This document shows, in pieces, positions 24,600 to 34,420 of a DNA stretch of 64,000 bases. Source of the stretch: an uncultured Actinomycetes bacterium (lineage in GTDB: Bacteria > Actinomycetota > Actinomycetes > Actinomycetales > Bifidobacteriaceae); contig OMWX01000002.1 in assembly GCA_900314875.1 (NCBI GenBank), positions 1 to 64,000 on the forward strand. Reading direction: 5' to 3'. How positions within the stretch are numbered: position 1 is the stretch's first letter; each line of letters begins with the position of its first letter. Position numbers and translations under genes: made by a program. The notes beneath the pieces are model-generated. The model worked only from the letters and a program-made list of their open reading frames with translations, had not been told where the DNA came from and ran no database searches.

Positions 24600-25805
24600 T
24601 TACGGAACAGGAACTGCTTTGACGACTGCATCCGTTACGCGATCGGCCGTTATTCCGTCTGCGGCAGCTTCGAAAGTCAGCAGAATTCTGTGCCGCAAAA
24701 TATCATGCATAAATGCGCGAATATCCTCCGGAATAACATAATCGCGGCCTTTCATAAGAGCCTGAGCCTGTCCTGCGCGAATAAGCGCAATCGAAGCTCG
24801 CGGGGAAGCTCCCAGCCGCACGAGGTTTTTCAGACCCGGAATCGGCTTCGGTCCTTTTCCTCGCGAAGTTTCAACGATTGAAACGACGTAATCGGCGATC
24901 GGTTTGGACACGTGAACCGCTTTGGCGCACGCCTGCAGTGTCTGCAAATCTTTGAGGGGAACGCTTGCCTCAGAAGCAGTCGAGGGCAGAAAATCAGCTT
25001 TGCGCTGCGTTATGAGCGAAAGCATCTCGACTTCCTGTTCATGCGAGGGGTAGGTGATGACGGTTTTCATCATGAATCGATCTGCCTGCGCTTCGGGCAG
25101 ATTGTAAGTTCCTTCTTCCTCAATCGGATTCTGAGTGGCGATCACCATAAACGGTTTTGGCAGTTCGATTCGTTTTCCGCCGATTGTCGTTGCCCCCTCG
25201 GCCATAGCTTCAAGCATTGCGGACTGGGTTTTCGCTCCGGATCTGTTGATTTCGTCCAACAAAACAAAATTTGCGTGAATCGGTCCGATTTGAGCCGTCA
25301 TTTTCTGCGTCGAAAAATCGAAAATCTCAGTGCCGGTCAAATCTGAAGGCATAAGATCGGGAGTGCACTGAATCCTGCGGAAACTTCCCGAAACGGCTGT
25401 CGCGAGAAGTTGAGAAGCGGTTGTTTTCGCCAATCCCGGCACAGATTCTATAAGAATGTGTCCGCCTGCCGTCAGCGCGGTAATAAGCGATTCGCGCAAA
25501 TGTTCCTGCCCGATAAGACCCTGCGACAAATGGGTTCGGATTCTGCCCGTAATCTGAGCGCATGCTTTGAGCACGTCAGGCGTCAGCGTGATTTGGGCGC
25601 GGCGATTTTGAGGCTGCCGAACCTGCTGAGCGGATTGCGGCCGAATCTGCTGTCTGAGCGGCGAAGTCTGTGAAGCACGGTCTGTTGCAGAAGCCGGATA
25701 TCCGTCGGACGAATATTCTCCGGAGCGGCGATTTCCGTTCTGAAGGTCGGCATTCTGAAGATTCGCGGGCATGCCGTCCGAAGAATTGTCACTTAATGCT
25801 GACAT
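24600..25805 (-). CDS. MoxR-family AAA+ ATPase
   Basis: AAA+ chaperone ATPase that acts with DUF58 and VWA proteins. Walker A lies in ESVPGLAKTT, Walker B in FVLLDEINR, sensor/arginine region in TQNPIEEEGTYNLPEAQADRF. The N-terminal 75 residues are disordered, Gln/Arg-rich and poorly conserved. ATG 25805 is chosen since GGAGGGAAC directly precedes it. It is the first gene of the operon 25805-19872, all on the minus strand with overlaps or short gaps. Confidence 0.93.
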   Translation of the reverse strand: MSALSDNSSDGMPANLQNADLQNGNRRSGEYSSDGYPASATDRASQTSPLRQQIRPQSAQQVRQPQNRRAQITLTPDVLKACAQITGRIRTHLSQGLIGQEHLRESLITALTAGGHILIESVPGLAKTTASQLLATAVSGSFRRIQCTPDLMPSDLTGTEIFDFSTQKMTAQIGPIHANFVLLDEINRSGAKTQSAMLEAMAEGATTIGGKRIELPKPFMVIATQNPIEEEGTYNLPEAQADRFMMKTVITYPSHEQEVEMLSLITQRKADFLPSTASEASVPLKDLQTLQACAKAVHVSKPIADYVVSIVETSRGKGPKPIPGLKNLVRLGASPRASIALIRAGQAQALMKGRDYVIPEDIRAFMHDILRHRILLTFEAAADGITADRVTDAVVKAVPVP

Positions 25806-25946
25806 GTTCCCTCCTTCTGCTGTTTTTTCGATATCTTTTATTTTTCCGGTTATTTTTACCGACATTCTGCCGATATTCTGTCTGTGTCGGACGAATTTCT
25901 GCGGTAAATGTCTGCCGTGTCTGGCGACATTCTCGAGTATCTGCTT

Positions 25947-26705
25947 TTATTGCGCCGGAAGTCTCCAGTCTACCGGCTGTGCTCCCAGTTTTATTAATGC
26001 GCTGTTTGCTTTGGAAAACGGTTTCGAACCGAAAAATCCTCTGTATGCGGACAGCGGGCTGGGGTGAGCCGATTCGATTATGACCGCTTTGTCCAGAAGC
26101 GGCTTAAGTTCTCTTGCCTGCGAGCCCCATAAAATCGCGACCAGCGGGGCGGGTCTGCCGTTTTCGTCCGTTCTTGCGTTTAATGCCCGGATTGCTTCTT
26201 CAGTTATTTTTTCCCAGCCTTTTGCCCGATGTGAATTGGGTTTTCCCGGCCGGACGGTCAAACATCTGTTCAACAGACAGACTCCGTTTTTCGTCCAAGG
26301 CGTTAAATCGCCGTTTGCCGCAGCCGGCAGTCCCAAATCGGATTCAAGCTCGCGAAATATGTTTGCAAGACTTTTCGGAAGCGGGCTGACATCGGGGGAC
26401 ACTGAAAAACTCAAGCCGACCGCATGTCCCGGAGTCGGATACGGATCCTGTCCGACAATAAGAACTTTTATAGAATTGAAAGGAATGGAAAACGCGCGAA
26501 GAATATTTTTCGCTTCAGGAAGAAAACCGCGTCCTTGTGCAGCTTCGGAGCGCAAAAAATCTCCCATTGCGCGAATGTCGGGTTCGACGGGCTTCAGCGC
26601 TTGCGCCCACTGATCTTCGACAAGTTCGTTCAGCGGTTTGCGTCCGGTTCGATCACCTGCTGCTTTTGCTTCATCCGCCGATTTTTTTCTGCTGCCGTTT
26701 TCCAT
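25947..26705 (-). CDS. ung: Uracil-DNA glycosylase
   Basis: Removes uracil from DNA to start base-excision repair. Family 1 signatures are present: [18 protein letters not shown] with the catalytic Asp, and [18 protein letters not shown] with the catalytic His. The 252-residue length is slightly above normal due to about 25 polar residues at the N-terminus. AAGGATTTTA precedes the ATG. It is divergent from the LytR_C gene; the promoters for both must share the 110-bp gap. Confidence 0.96.
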   Translation of the reverse strand: MENGSRKKSADEAKAAGDRTGRKPLNELVEDQWAQALKPVEPDIRAMGDFLRSEAAQGRGFLPEAKNILRAFSIPFNSIKVLIVGQDPYPTPGHAVGLSFSVSPDVSPLPKSLANIFRELESDLGLPAAANGDLTPWTKNGVCLLNRCLTVRPGKPNSHRAKGWEKITEEAIRALNARTDENGRPAPLVAILWGSQARELKPLLDKAVIIESAHPSPLSAYRGFFGSKPFSKANSALIKLGAQPVDWRLPAQ

Positions 26706-26814
26706 TAAAATCCTTAGAATTGCTTATTTTTGCGCAAAATTTACTCTGCAATTGCGCAGAATGTGTCTCGTAATATGTAAACTACATTAGTAGTTGTTTA
26801 GGAGGAATTTATTT

Positions 26815-27462
26815 ATGGCCGAACAAAAGACTTTTTATCCGGCGGATGAATTTGACAATCCGCTTCCCGCTCCCGTCGGAGTTCATCGCGGACGCAAAAG
26901 CCTTCCAGTGCGCATGATTCCTTATGTTATTACGGCTGTCAGCGCGATGATTCTGGCTTTTCTTGCCTGGGTTTGGATGGCCGGCGGATTGCCCGGAACT
27001 AAAAAAGACGCAAAATCGGCTGCTCCGTCGTCCTCGCAGGCTGCTTCGTCTGATTCTTCGGCACAGTCAGACAGCGCGGCTTCGTCATCTTCGGAATCGT
27101 CTTCAGCTTCGGCTTCCGAAAGCGCAGCTTCTCCGTCGGCTGCTCCGTCGTCATCTTCGCCGGCTTCGTCTCCTTCTTCGTCGGCCCCGGCCGCTCTTAA
27201 TCGCGCAGCGGCCGTAAAGGTTTACAATGCGACCGGCATTTCGGGTCTGGCAGCGGCTAAAGCCAAGATTCTTGCCGATTCCGGCTATACGAGCGTTACG
27301 ACAGGCAATGCGGATTCGACTATGTCTTCAACGGCAGTCGTTCAGTACGGAACTGCCGCGAATGAGGCAGCTGCCAAGGAAATCGGCTCTTTGCTGGGCA
27401 TAAGCAGCGTAAGTCTTTCGAATTCGGCAGGCGATTCCATTGTTGTCGTCATTTATCAGTGA
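26815..27462 (+). CDS. LytR C-terminal domain membrane protein
   Basis: The 215-residue protein has a short cytoplasmic N-terminus, one membrane helix (about 38-60), a long Ser/Ala/Pro linker (about 68-132), and a C-terminal LytR_C domain of about 80 residues (VKVYNATGISGLAAAKAKIL). The catalytic LCP domain of wall-teichoic-acid or arabinogalactan ligases is absent. It is probably a cell-envelope protein of unknown role. GGAGGAATTT precedes the ATG. A terminator follows. Confidence 0.88.
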   Translation: MAEQKTFYPADEFDNPLPAPVGVHRGRKSLPVRMIPYVITAVSAMILAFLAWVWMAGGLPGTKKDAKSAAPSSSQAASSDSSAQSDSAASSSSESSSASASESAASPSAAPSSSSPASSPSSSAPAALNRAAAVKVYNATGISGLAAAKAKILADSGYTSVTTGNADSTMSSTAVVQYGTAANEAAAKEIGSLLGISSVSLSNSAGDSIVVVIYQ

Positions 27463-27504
27463 CTGTTGCCGTATGTCAGTTTTGCTGTTTTAATTCTTTC
27501 AGCT

Positions 27505-27538
27505 TAAGCGTCCGTTTTTCGGGCGCTTTTGTTTTTTC
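27505..27538 (+). terminator. Rho-independent terminator after the LytR_C gene
   Basis: Arms AAGCGTCCG and CGGGCGCTT (one wobble pair) around a T-rich loop, followed by TTGTTTTTT. Confidence 0.88.
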
Positions 27539-27652
27539 GTTTAATTTTGTTTCCGACAGTTAATTCTTTTTATTTTCGCTGATTTTATGCGCTTTTTCGC
27601 ATATTGAAAACAGTTTAAAAAATAAAAATGCGAACAAAACGGCGTTTTGCAG

Positions 27653-27679
27653 TTGGCACTCTTCCCTTGAGAGTGCTAA
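27653..27679 (+). promoter_or_regulatory. CIRCE operator 1 (HrcA site)
   Basis: TTGGCACTC, 9-bp spacer, GAGTGCTAA: the consensus inverted repeat bound by HrcA with one mismatch in the left arm. Confidence 0.93.
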
Positions 27680-27687
27680 TCTGCTTT

Positions 27688-27714
27688 TTAGCACTCTCAC
27701 CCTGAGAGTGATAA
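27688..27714 (+). promoter_or_regulatory. CIRCE operator 2 overlapping the groEL promoter
   Basis: TTAGCACTC, 9-bp spacer, GAGTGATAA; one mismatch in the right arm. A -35/-10 pair TTAGCA (27688-27693) and GATAAT (27710-27715) with 16-bp spacing coincides with this copy, so HrcA binding would block RNA polymerase directly. Confidence 0.9.
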
Positions 27715-27767
27715 TGTGACGGCTGACGGTCGCGTTGTCGCTTAAGCGTGCGAGTCTGACGGAATAA

Positions 27768-29408
<1,641 letters not shown>

Positions 29409-29533
29409 AGCGCGGTCTGACAGACAAATCAGCCGAAAAACCGATTAAAAATCGACCGGGCAGAACAGTTGAAAAGACTGAACAGAACGGTTGAAAGCAG
29501 CTGAGGAGAGCGGCTGAGAAGAAAAGCCGAACA

Positions 29534-29578
29534 AATCGGAGTGCAAAGGCATATAAGCTGGAGCACTCCGATTTTTGT
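29534..29578 (+). terminator. Rho-independent terminator after groEL
   Basis: Arms AATCGGAGTGC (29534-29544) and GCACTCCGATT (29563-29573) are perfectly complementary, followed by TTTG TTTTG. Confidence 0.9.
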
Positions 29579-29667
29579 TTTGCGGCATTGTCAGTGCGGT
29601 GCCGCTGTTCGCGTTGTCATGCGTCTGCCGGCTGTTTGCGGCATGCGATGTGCAGTTTTTTGCATAA

Positions 29668-29955
29668 TTATGCGAACAGACGGCTTGCCTGCATTTCGGC
29701 TTCAGAATAGACAGCGGAAGCTTGGGAAAGCGAGTTTTGTATGTTTTCCAATGCTGTTTCCATCTGCTGCTGAGCCGATCTCCACTGATTGATAACCGAA
29801 TTGAACTGTTCTGCCGCGCTTCCTCCCCAAACGGACTGAAGCTGGTTCAGATTGGCAAACATTCCTCCCACGGACTGTCTTATTGATTCGACCGAGGAGC
29901 TTACAGCCGCCGCGCTTGAACGAATTGCTTCCGAATCTACGCGATATTGAGTCAT
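29668..29955 (-). CDS. WXG100 family protein (ESAT-6-like)
   Basis: The 95-residue helical-hairpin protein has the diagnostic turn SVWGGSAAEQF (W43-G44-G45) and the normal family length. Such proteins are substrates or components of type VII secretion. No EccC-type ATPase or other secretion gene is within the window. GAAAGGAAC precedes the ATG. A copy of the conserved upstream element lies about 150 bp upstream. Confidence 0.95.
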   Translation of the reverse strand: MTQYRVDSEAIRSSAAAVSSSVESIRQSVGGMFANLNQLQSVWGGSAAEQFNSVINQWRSAQQQMETALENIQNSLSQASAVYSEAEMQASRLFA

Positions 29956-30302
29956 TTTTGTTCCTTTCTCTATTATTTTGTATTATTGATTTTTCTGTTT
30001 GCGCATTGCTTTATGTATTGCAGTCTGCGCAGTTATTGATATTTTGCAAGCCGTTTCAAGCTTGTTTTCCAACTTTAAAACGCGAAAAATTTTTTCTCTT
30101 TGCTGTGCAGAAAATGTGCATCAATGCGACCCCCGTCGCCGGTTAATGCTTGTGCCGCCTTGCATTTGTCAGACTTGATATGCTGTTGCGGGGCGGTATT
30201 ATTTCCGGTTCGGCTCGACATAGCTTTACGTCGTCCCCGTTTGCGTGAATAATGGAAGAAGAATTATAAGCAAAGCGTTATCGTTCAGAAAGAATAATTG
30301 CC
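29956..30302. other. Intergenic gap between divergent WXG100 and response-regulator genes
   Basis: About 350 bp that must hold the promoters for both directions. It contains the conserved element at 30107-30137. A short minus-strand frame starting with TTG at 30072 lies where the other two element copies have their start codons, but it lacks other support. Confidence 0.5.
30107..30137 (-). promoter_or_regulatory. Conserved upstream element, copy B
   Basis: On the plus strand it reads GCAGAAAATGTGCATCAATG then CGACCCCCGTC. It matches copy A (19597) and copy C (51566) at nearly all core positions. It lies 152 bp upstream of the WXG100 start and 166 bp upstream of the divergent response-regulator start. 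Confidence 0.7.
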
Positions 30303-31037
30303 ATGCCGAAAAGTAATGAAGCGACTATCGTTGTTGTAGATGACGAGCCGGCGATCCGCGACCTGCTCGCGACTTCTCTGAAGTTTTCAGGTTTTGCTGT
30401 CGAAATGGCTGCAACCGGTTCGCAGGCGATTGAAACAATCGAAAAAATTAAGCCGGATTTGATTGTTTTGGACGTTATGCTTCCCGATATTGACGGTTTT
30501 ACTGTTACAAGACGCATTCGGCAGGAAGGAATCAATGCGCCGATTCTGTTCCTTACCGCGCGCGACGACAGTCAGGACAAAATTATGGGCTTGTCGGTCG
30601 GCGGAGACGATTACGTTACCAAACCTTTCAGCCTTGAAGAGGTTGTCGCAAGAATTCGCGCGATTCTGCGCAGAACTAAAGAAGATGAGACAGAAACTCC
30701 GGTTATTCGCGTTGCAGACTTGGAAATCAACACGGATTCGCATGATGTGACGCGCGGCGGACAGCTTATCGATTTGAGTCCCACGCAATATAAGCTTCTG
30801 CGCTATCTTATGGAAAACGAAGGCCGTGTAGTTTCCAAATCGCAAATTCTAAACCGCGTCTGGGAATACGACTGGGGCGGGGACGCGGCAATTGTCGAAA
30901 CATATATTTCGTCTTTGAGAAAGAAAATAGACGGCATAAAAATAACCGGATCCGACGGGAAGAAACACAGTGCGGAACCGCTTATTCAGACTAAGCGCGG
31001 AATCGGATACGTGATTCGCTCGCCCAGAGAAGACTGA
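30303..31037 (+). CDS. OmpR/PhoB-family response regulator
   Basis: Receiver domain (1-120) with the acidic pocket VDDEPAIRD, phospho-acceptor Asp in LIVLDVMLPDIDG, and Lys in VTKPFSLEE, followed by a winged-helix DNA-binding domain (about 135-240) ending GIGYVIRSP. The kinase gene follows 41 bp downstream, so they form a two-component pair. The pair resembles TcrXY/TrcRS systems; the target genes are unknown. Confidence 0.95.
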   Translation: MPKSNEATIVVVDDEPAIRDLLATSLKFSGFAVEMAATGSQAIETIEKIKPDLIVLDVMLPDIDGFTVTRRIRQEGINAPILFLTARDDSQDKIMGLSVGGDDYVTKPFSLEEVVARIRAILRRTKEDETETPVIRVADLEINTDSHDVTRGGQLIDLSPTQYKLLRYLMENEGRVVSKSQILNRVWEYDWGGDAAIVETYISSLRKKIDGIKITGSDGKKHSAEPLIQTKRGIGYVIRSPRED

Positions 31038-31078
31038 GAATCTGATTCAGCCGGCGCACAGAATATTTAAGACAGGTT

Positions 31079-33433
31079 GTGATGATAAGAAAAAAACGAA
31101 CGGAGAGTTCAGACCGAAAAATCCGGGACAGAAAAAAGCCTCCGGCACATTCGCATGACAGTTCGTTCGCCAATGCGCAGGCAGAATCGGGAACGGGTTC
31201 TGCAGACGAATCTCAAAAAAGAAAAAACAAGCTTTTCGACAGAATTTCTCTGGCATACGAATCTGTTCCGCTGTCTGCTCAGCTGCTCAGTTTTGTTATC
31301 GTTCTTTTAATATTCTGCGGTCTTATATTCGGATTCATAGTATGTCATCTTCTCGAACAGCATAGTATTTATGAAATAGACACTCAGCTGCGAGATAAAG
31401 CTTCATATATAATTTCCAATTCCGAAGTGCACGGATTGTATAAAAGCATTTCTTCGGAAAGTTTTGACAATTCTTTCGGGATCACGAATTACTATGTTCA
31501 AATCAGAGACAGCAAAGGTTATATTTTAAAAACTCCGGTTTCGCCTAAAGGAAGGGATATTTTAAGCACTCCGAAACTTCCTGAAAGCGGACGCATAGAT
31601 TTAAGCGTGATCGACACTCCGTATACGGCAGAATCCGATGTGGTGAAACTTTCGGAAAATATTCCGGAACAGCAGGCAGAAGAAGCATCGCAACCTTGGC
31701 GGGTGCTTATGGTGAAAGTCGAAAATTACGACAAAGATGACTACTACGTGTATGTGGGGATGTCCTTGGCTGATATGGACAGCAACATACACGCGATTAC
31801 AATGTATATGCAGATTGTAGGACTATGTCTGCTCGTAATTGCGGGGATTTGGGGTTCGATTGCTATAGGGCGCACTTTGAATCCGCTTAAACAGATTGAG
31901 AAAACTGCTGCAAAAATTGCTGCCGGAGATCTGTCCAAGCGTGTCAGACGCATGCCTGAAAATACTGAAATCGGGTCGCTTTCGGCTTCTTTGAACACCA
32001 TGCTTTCCCATATTGAGCACAGTTTCAGGGAACAGCAGCAGACAACGGGTCAGATGAAAAGATTTGTTTCCGATGCAAGTCACGAGTTGCGCACGCCTTT
32101 GGCGGCAATTCAAGGATATGCCGAATTGTATCGAATGCAGCGGGAATATCCTGGTGCTTTGGAACGCGCCGATGAAACGATTGAGCATATTGAAAAATCC
32201 AGTCTGCGAATGACTGCGCTTGTCAACGATCTTTTGTCTCTTGCGCGTCTGGATGAGGGACACGGACTTAATCTGACTCAGTTTGTGCGCTTGGATTCGC
32301 TTCTTTTGGAGTGTTCCGATGATATGCACGCTTTGGATCCGGATCGCATCATTGTTGTTTCCGGCGTAATGCTTATAGACAAGCCGCATGACGATAAAAT
32401 GCCCGATATGAAGGAGCTTGCGGGAGAAAACGGAGTTACCGGATATGTGGGCACGCGTTACGGAGTCGTCGATGCGACTCAGATTGTGGAAGCTGCAGAA
32501 GTGTCCATGAATTCCGACGAAGATTTCGATGAAAGCAAAGACAAACCGGAAAATGTCGAATTCGTAACATACGACGGCAGACAAAATGAACAGACCAAAA
32601 AGAAAGAAGAAGTCAGGTCGGCTTCTCTGGCTCAACTGGTTAAAAATACTTCCGAGGAACATGTGCAATCGAAAAGGCAAATGCGCAAACAGAAACGCGC
32701 AGAAGTCAAACGCGTTAAAAAAGAACTTAAACGCATACGCAAAAAAAGACGCAAAGGCGTTTTGTCCTCTGAATCGAAAAGAACCGTTCAAAGCTACTTT
32801 AATCCTGTCGATATAGGAAAAGTATACAGACCTGAAAGCCGTGAAATGATTGCGGCGGGTCTTATGCGCGAACAGTGTTTTGCGGTGAACCCGTATCTGC
32901 CGCTGCCTGAAGTGTTTGTAGCCGGAGACGCAAGCCGCCTGCGGCAGGTCGTTACGAATATCATCGGGAACATTCACAGATATACCCCGGAATTTTCCGA
33001 TGTCGAGCTGGGAATAGCGACAGTTAAAGCTTCCTGCAAAAAGGATTTGGCAGCGCTTCCTTCCAACAGCCGCTCTTTGGAAGATTTCATTCAGGATGTG
33101 CAAATTGCGGAAGTAAATGAAAAAGGCGACGAATATGCGGTGATTGTAATAAGCGATCACGGTTCGGGATTGTCAGAAGAGGATCGAGAAAAGGTTTTCG
33201 AGCGTTTCTACACGGCTGATCCGTCGCGCGCTCGCGAAAAAGGAGGTTCGGGTCTGGGAATGTCTATCGTGCAGTCGATTGTAAAAGCACATCACGGGCT
33301 TATCAGCGCACAGAGAACGATAGGCGGCGGTCTTACCTATGTAATAGTGCTTCCTTTGAAACAGCATAAACATGAAAAAGACAAGAAATTTATTATGAAA
33401 GAAACAGCGGAAGAATCAAAGCATTTCGAGTAA
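31079..33433 (+). CDS. Sensor histidine kinase with large insert before the ATPase domain
   Basis: Two membrane helices (about 65-90 and 240-265) flank a periplasmic sensor region. A HAMP domain follows, then the DHp domain with FVSDASHELRTPLAAIQGYAE carrying the phospho-acceptor His. Between DHp and ATPase is an unusual insert of roughly 170 residues, ending in a highly basic stretch (KRVKKELKRIRKKRRKG). The ATPase domain has RLRQVVTNIIGNIHRYTP (N box), SDHGSGL (G1) and GGSGLGMSIV (G2). The start is GTG at 31079, with ATG 3 bp later as alternative. The 784-residue length is well above the usual 450-550. Confidence 0.93.
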   Translation: MMIRKKRTESSDRKIRDRKKPPAHSHDSSFANAQAESGTGSADESQKRKNKLFDRISLAYESVPLSAQLLSFVIVLLIFCGLIFGFIVCHLLEQHSIYEIDTQLRDKASYIISNSEVHGLYKSISSESFDNSFGITNYYVQIRDSKGYILKTPVSPKGRDILSTPKLPESGRIDLSVIDTPYTAESDVVKLSENIPEQQAEEASQPWRVLMVKVENYDKDDYYVYVGMSLADMDSNIHAITMYMQIVGLCLLVIAGIWGSIAIGRTLNPLKQIEKTAAKIAAGDLSKRVRRMPENTEIGSLSASLNTMLSHIEHSFREQQQTTGQMKRFVSDASHELRTPLAAIQGYAELYRMQREYPGALERADETIEHIEKSSLRMTALVNDLLSLARLDEGHGLNLTQFVRLDSLLLECSDDMHALDPDRIIVVSGVMLIDKPHDDKMPDMKELAGENGVTGYVGTRYGVVDATQIVEAAEVSMNSDEDFDESKDKPENVEFVTYDGRQNEQTKKKEEVRSASLAQLVKNTSEEHVQSKRQMRKQKRAEVKRVKKELKRIRKKRRKGVLSSESKRTVQSYFNPVDIGKVYRPESREMIAAGLMREQCFAVNPYLPLPEVFVAGDASRLRQVVTNIIGNIHRYTPEFSDVELGIATVKASCKKDLAALPSNSRSLEDFIQDVQIAEVNEKGDEYAVIVISDHGSGLSEEDREKVFERFYTADPSRAREKGGSGLGMSIVQSIVKAHHGLISAQRTIGGGLTYVIVLPLKQHKHEKDKKFIMKETAEESKHFE

Positions 33434-33450
33434 AGCATTTCAAGTAAAGC
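33418..33450 (+). repeat. 14-bp tandem duplication spanning the kinase stop codon
   Basis: AAAGCATTTCGAGT (33418-33431) is followed by AAAGCATTTCAAGT (33432-33445) and a partial third copy; the stop codon TAA straddles units one and two. Confidence 0.85.
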
Positions 33451-33478
33451 TGACTCTTCGTCATTTGGCGCGAATGTG

Positions 33479-33487
33479 TGATATTAT
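33479..33487 (+). promoter_or_regulatory. Putative extended -10 promoter of the 39-codon gene
   Basis: TGATATTAT matches an extended -10 (TGnTATTAT). It lies about 85 bp before the small gene and after the kinase stop, suggesting a separate transcript. Confidence 0.5.
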
Positions 33488-33571
33488 GTTCTGTGGCGCA
33501 AATAAGATCTCAGGTTTATTCTCTGCGGTTTGCGCTGCTGGTGTTTTTAAAAAAGAGGAGGTGGAACGCTA

Positions 33572-33691
33572 ATGACATCGAATAACTGTTTCGGCAGCGC
33601 CGGTTTTGACGGCGCGGGTTTTGCGAGTGCAGAACAGCAGCCGGGTGAAATGTCTTCAGACGAACCTCCCAGTAGATGCATTTTTGACTGA
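33572..33691 (+). CDS. Small protein of 39 residues, unknown function
   Basis: ATG at 33572 is preceded by a very strong ribosome binding site (AGAGGAGGTGG). The product begins MTSNNCFGSAGFDGAG, is Gly/Ser/Phe-rich, contains two cysteines and ends PPSRCIFD. A terminator follows 27 bp after the stop, and an extended -10 lies upstream, so it looks like a complete monocistronic gene. I recognise no family. It could be a secreted peptide precursor, a regulator-linked small protein or the remnant of a longer gene. No processing enzyme gene is adjacent. Confidence 0.6.
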   Translation: MTSNNCFGSAGFDGAGFASAEQQPGEMSSDEPPSRCIFD

Positions 33692-33717
33692 TAATCGGCG
33701 AATGATAATCGGGAGAG

Positions 33718-33740
33718 GACAGCACCTTATGCTGTCTTTC
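33718..33740 (+). terminator. Rho-independent terminator after the 39-codon gene
   Basis: GACAGCA, loop CCTTA, TGCTGTC, then TTTC. A short but perfect hairpin. Confidence 0.75.
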
Positions 33741-34297
33741 TGAAAAGTTTTTGTCAGAGAATATTTTCCCCAAAAAAATATTTCAAAAAAATATTTTCTG
33801 TCTGAAGACTTCTTGTGCAATTTTTGACAAATTCCGTTTGTTTTCCGTTCGGCGCGCTTGTGCGAAGTATTTTCATGTTTCGCTGTTTTCTTGCGCGGGT
33901 TTTGCTGTGCTTCTTTTGCCGTGAACGGTTTTGCTGAGCGGATTAGCGCTGCGTATTCAGCAGGCAATTTTATTTGCGGCAAATTTGCAAGCCCGTCTGT
34001 TCTCATCTGTTCGCTCGTCTGCTTTTCGGATTGTCTGTTTTTGCTTGTCTGACAGACGCAAATCAAACGAAAACAGACGCAAATCAAACGATGAGCGAAT
34101 AAGAAATAAACGAAATTTGTCTGAAATTCCTTTTAAAATCTTGTAAATTTACGCATTGCGCATACGTGCTTTTGCGGCAGTTTTGCTCTGCGCTTCTGCC
34201 GTGCTTTGCTGCGTTTTTGCTGCGTTTGAGCGCGCTTTTATCATGTCCCTTGCCGCGTTTAAGAAAGGCAATTCAAAAGAGACGAAAACGTCGAAGA
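33741..34297. other. Intergenic region upstream of the Mg2+ ATPase gene
   Basis: About 550 bp with no convincing gene, rich in degenerate TGTTTT/GCGTTT words and a tandem AGACGCAAATCAAACGA (34066-34080 and 34077-34091, overlapping copies of ACGCAAATCAAACGA). I looked for the Mg2+-sensing M-box riboswitch but could not recognise its core. A 23-codon frame (34243-34314) overlaps the possible leader at 34298. Confidence 0.5.
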
Positions 34298-34420
34298 ATG
34301 TTGAAAAGCGATAAAAGCGATAAAGAATACGAAAGATACGCGGCAGACCGCGCCGAAGAACGCCGGAAAATGCTGAAAAATCTTAAAAACGCCGGAAAAT
34401 GCGAAATGCAAAAAATATGA
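34298..34420 (+). CDS. Possible 40-residue leader peptide coupled to the Mg2+ ATPase gene
   Basis: A highly charged frame, beginning MLKSDKSDKEYERYAADR, ends in an ATGA overlap with an in-frame ATG of the ATPase gene (34417). The overlap suggests translational coupling, and enteric mgtA also has a short leader ORF. The ribosome binding site is weak, so this may be chance. Confidence 0.25.
   Translation: MLKSDKSDKEYERYAADRAEERRKMLKNLKNAGKCEMQKI

Noticed and set aside
31823-33160. 445-codon antisense frame in the histidine kinase gene
   Set aside because: Mirror of kinase codons; no ribosome binding site and no recognisable domain.
33741-34297. M-box Mg2+ riboswitch upstream of mgtA
   Set aside because: I could not identify the conserved core or a terminator hairpin near the transporter start.
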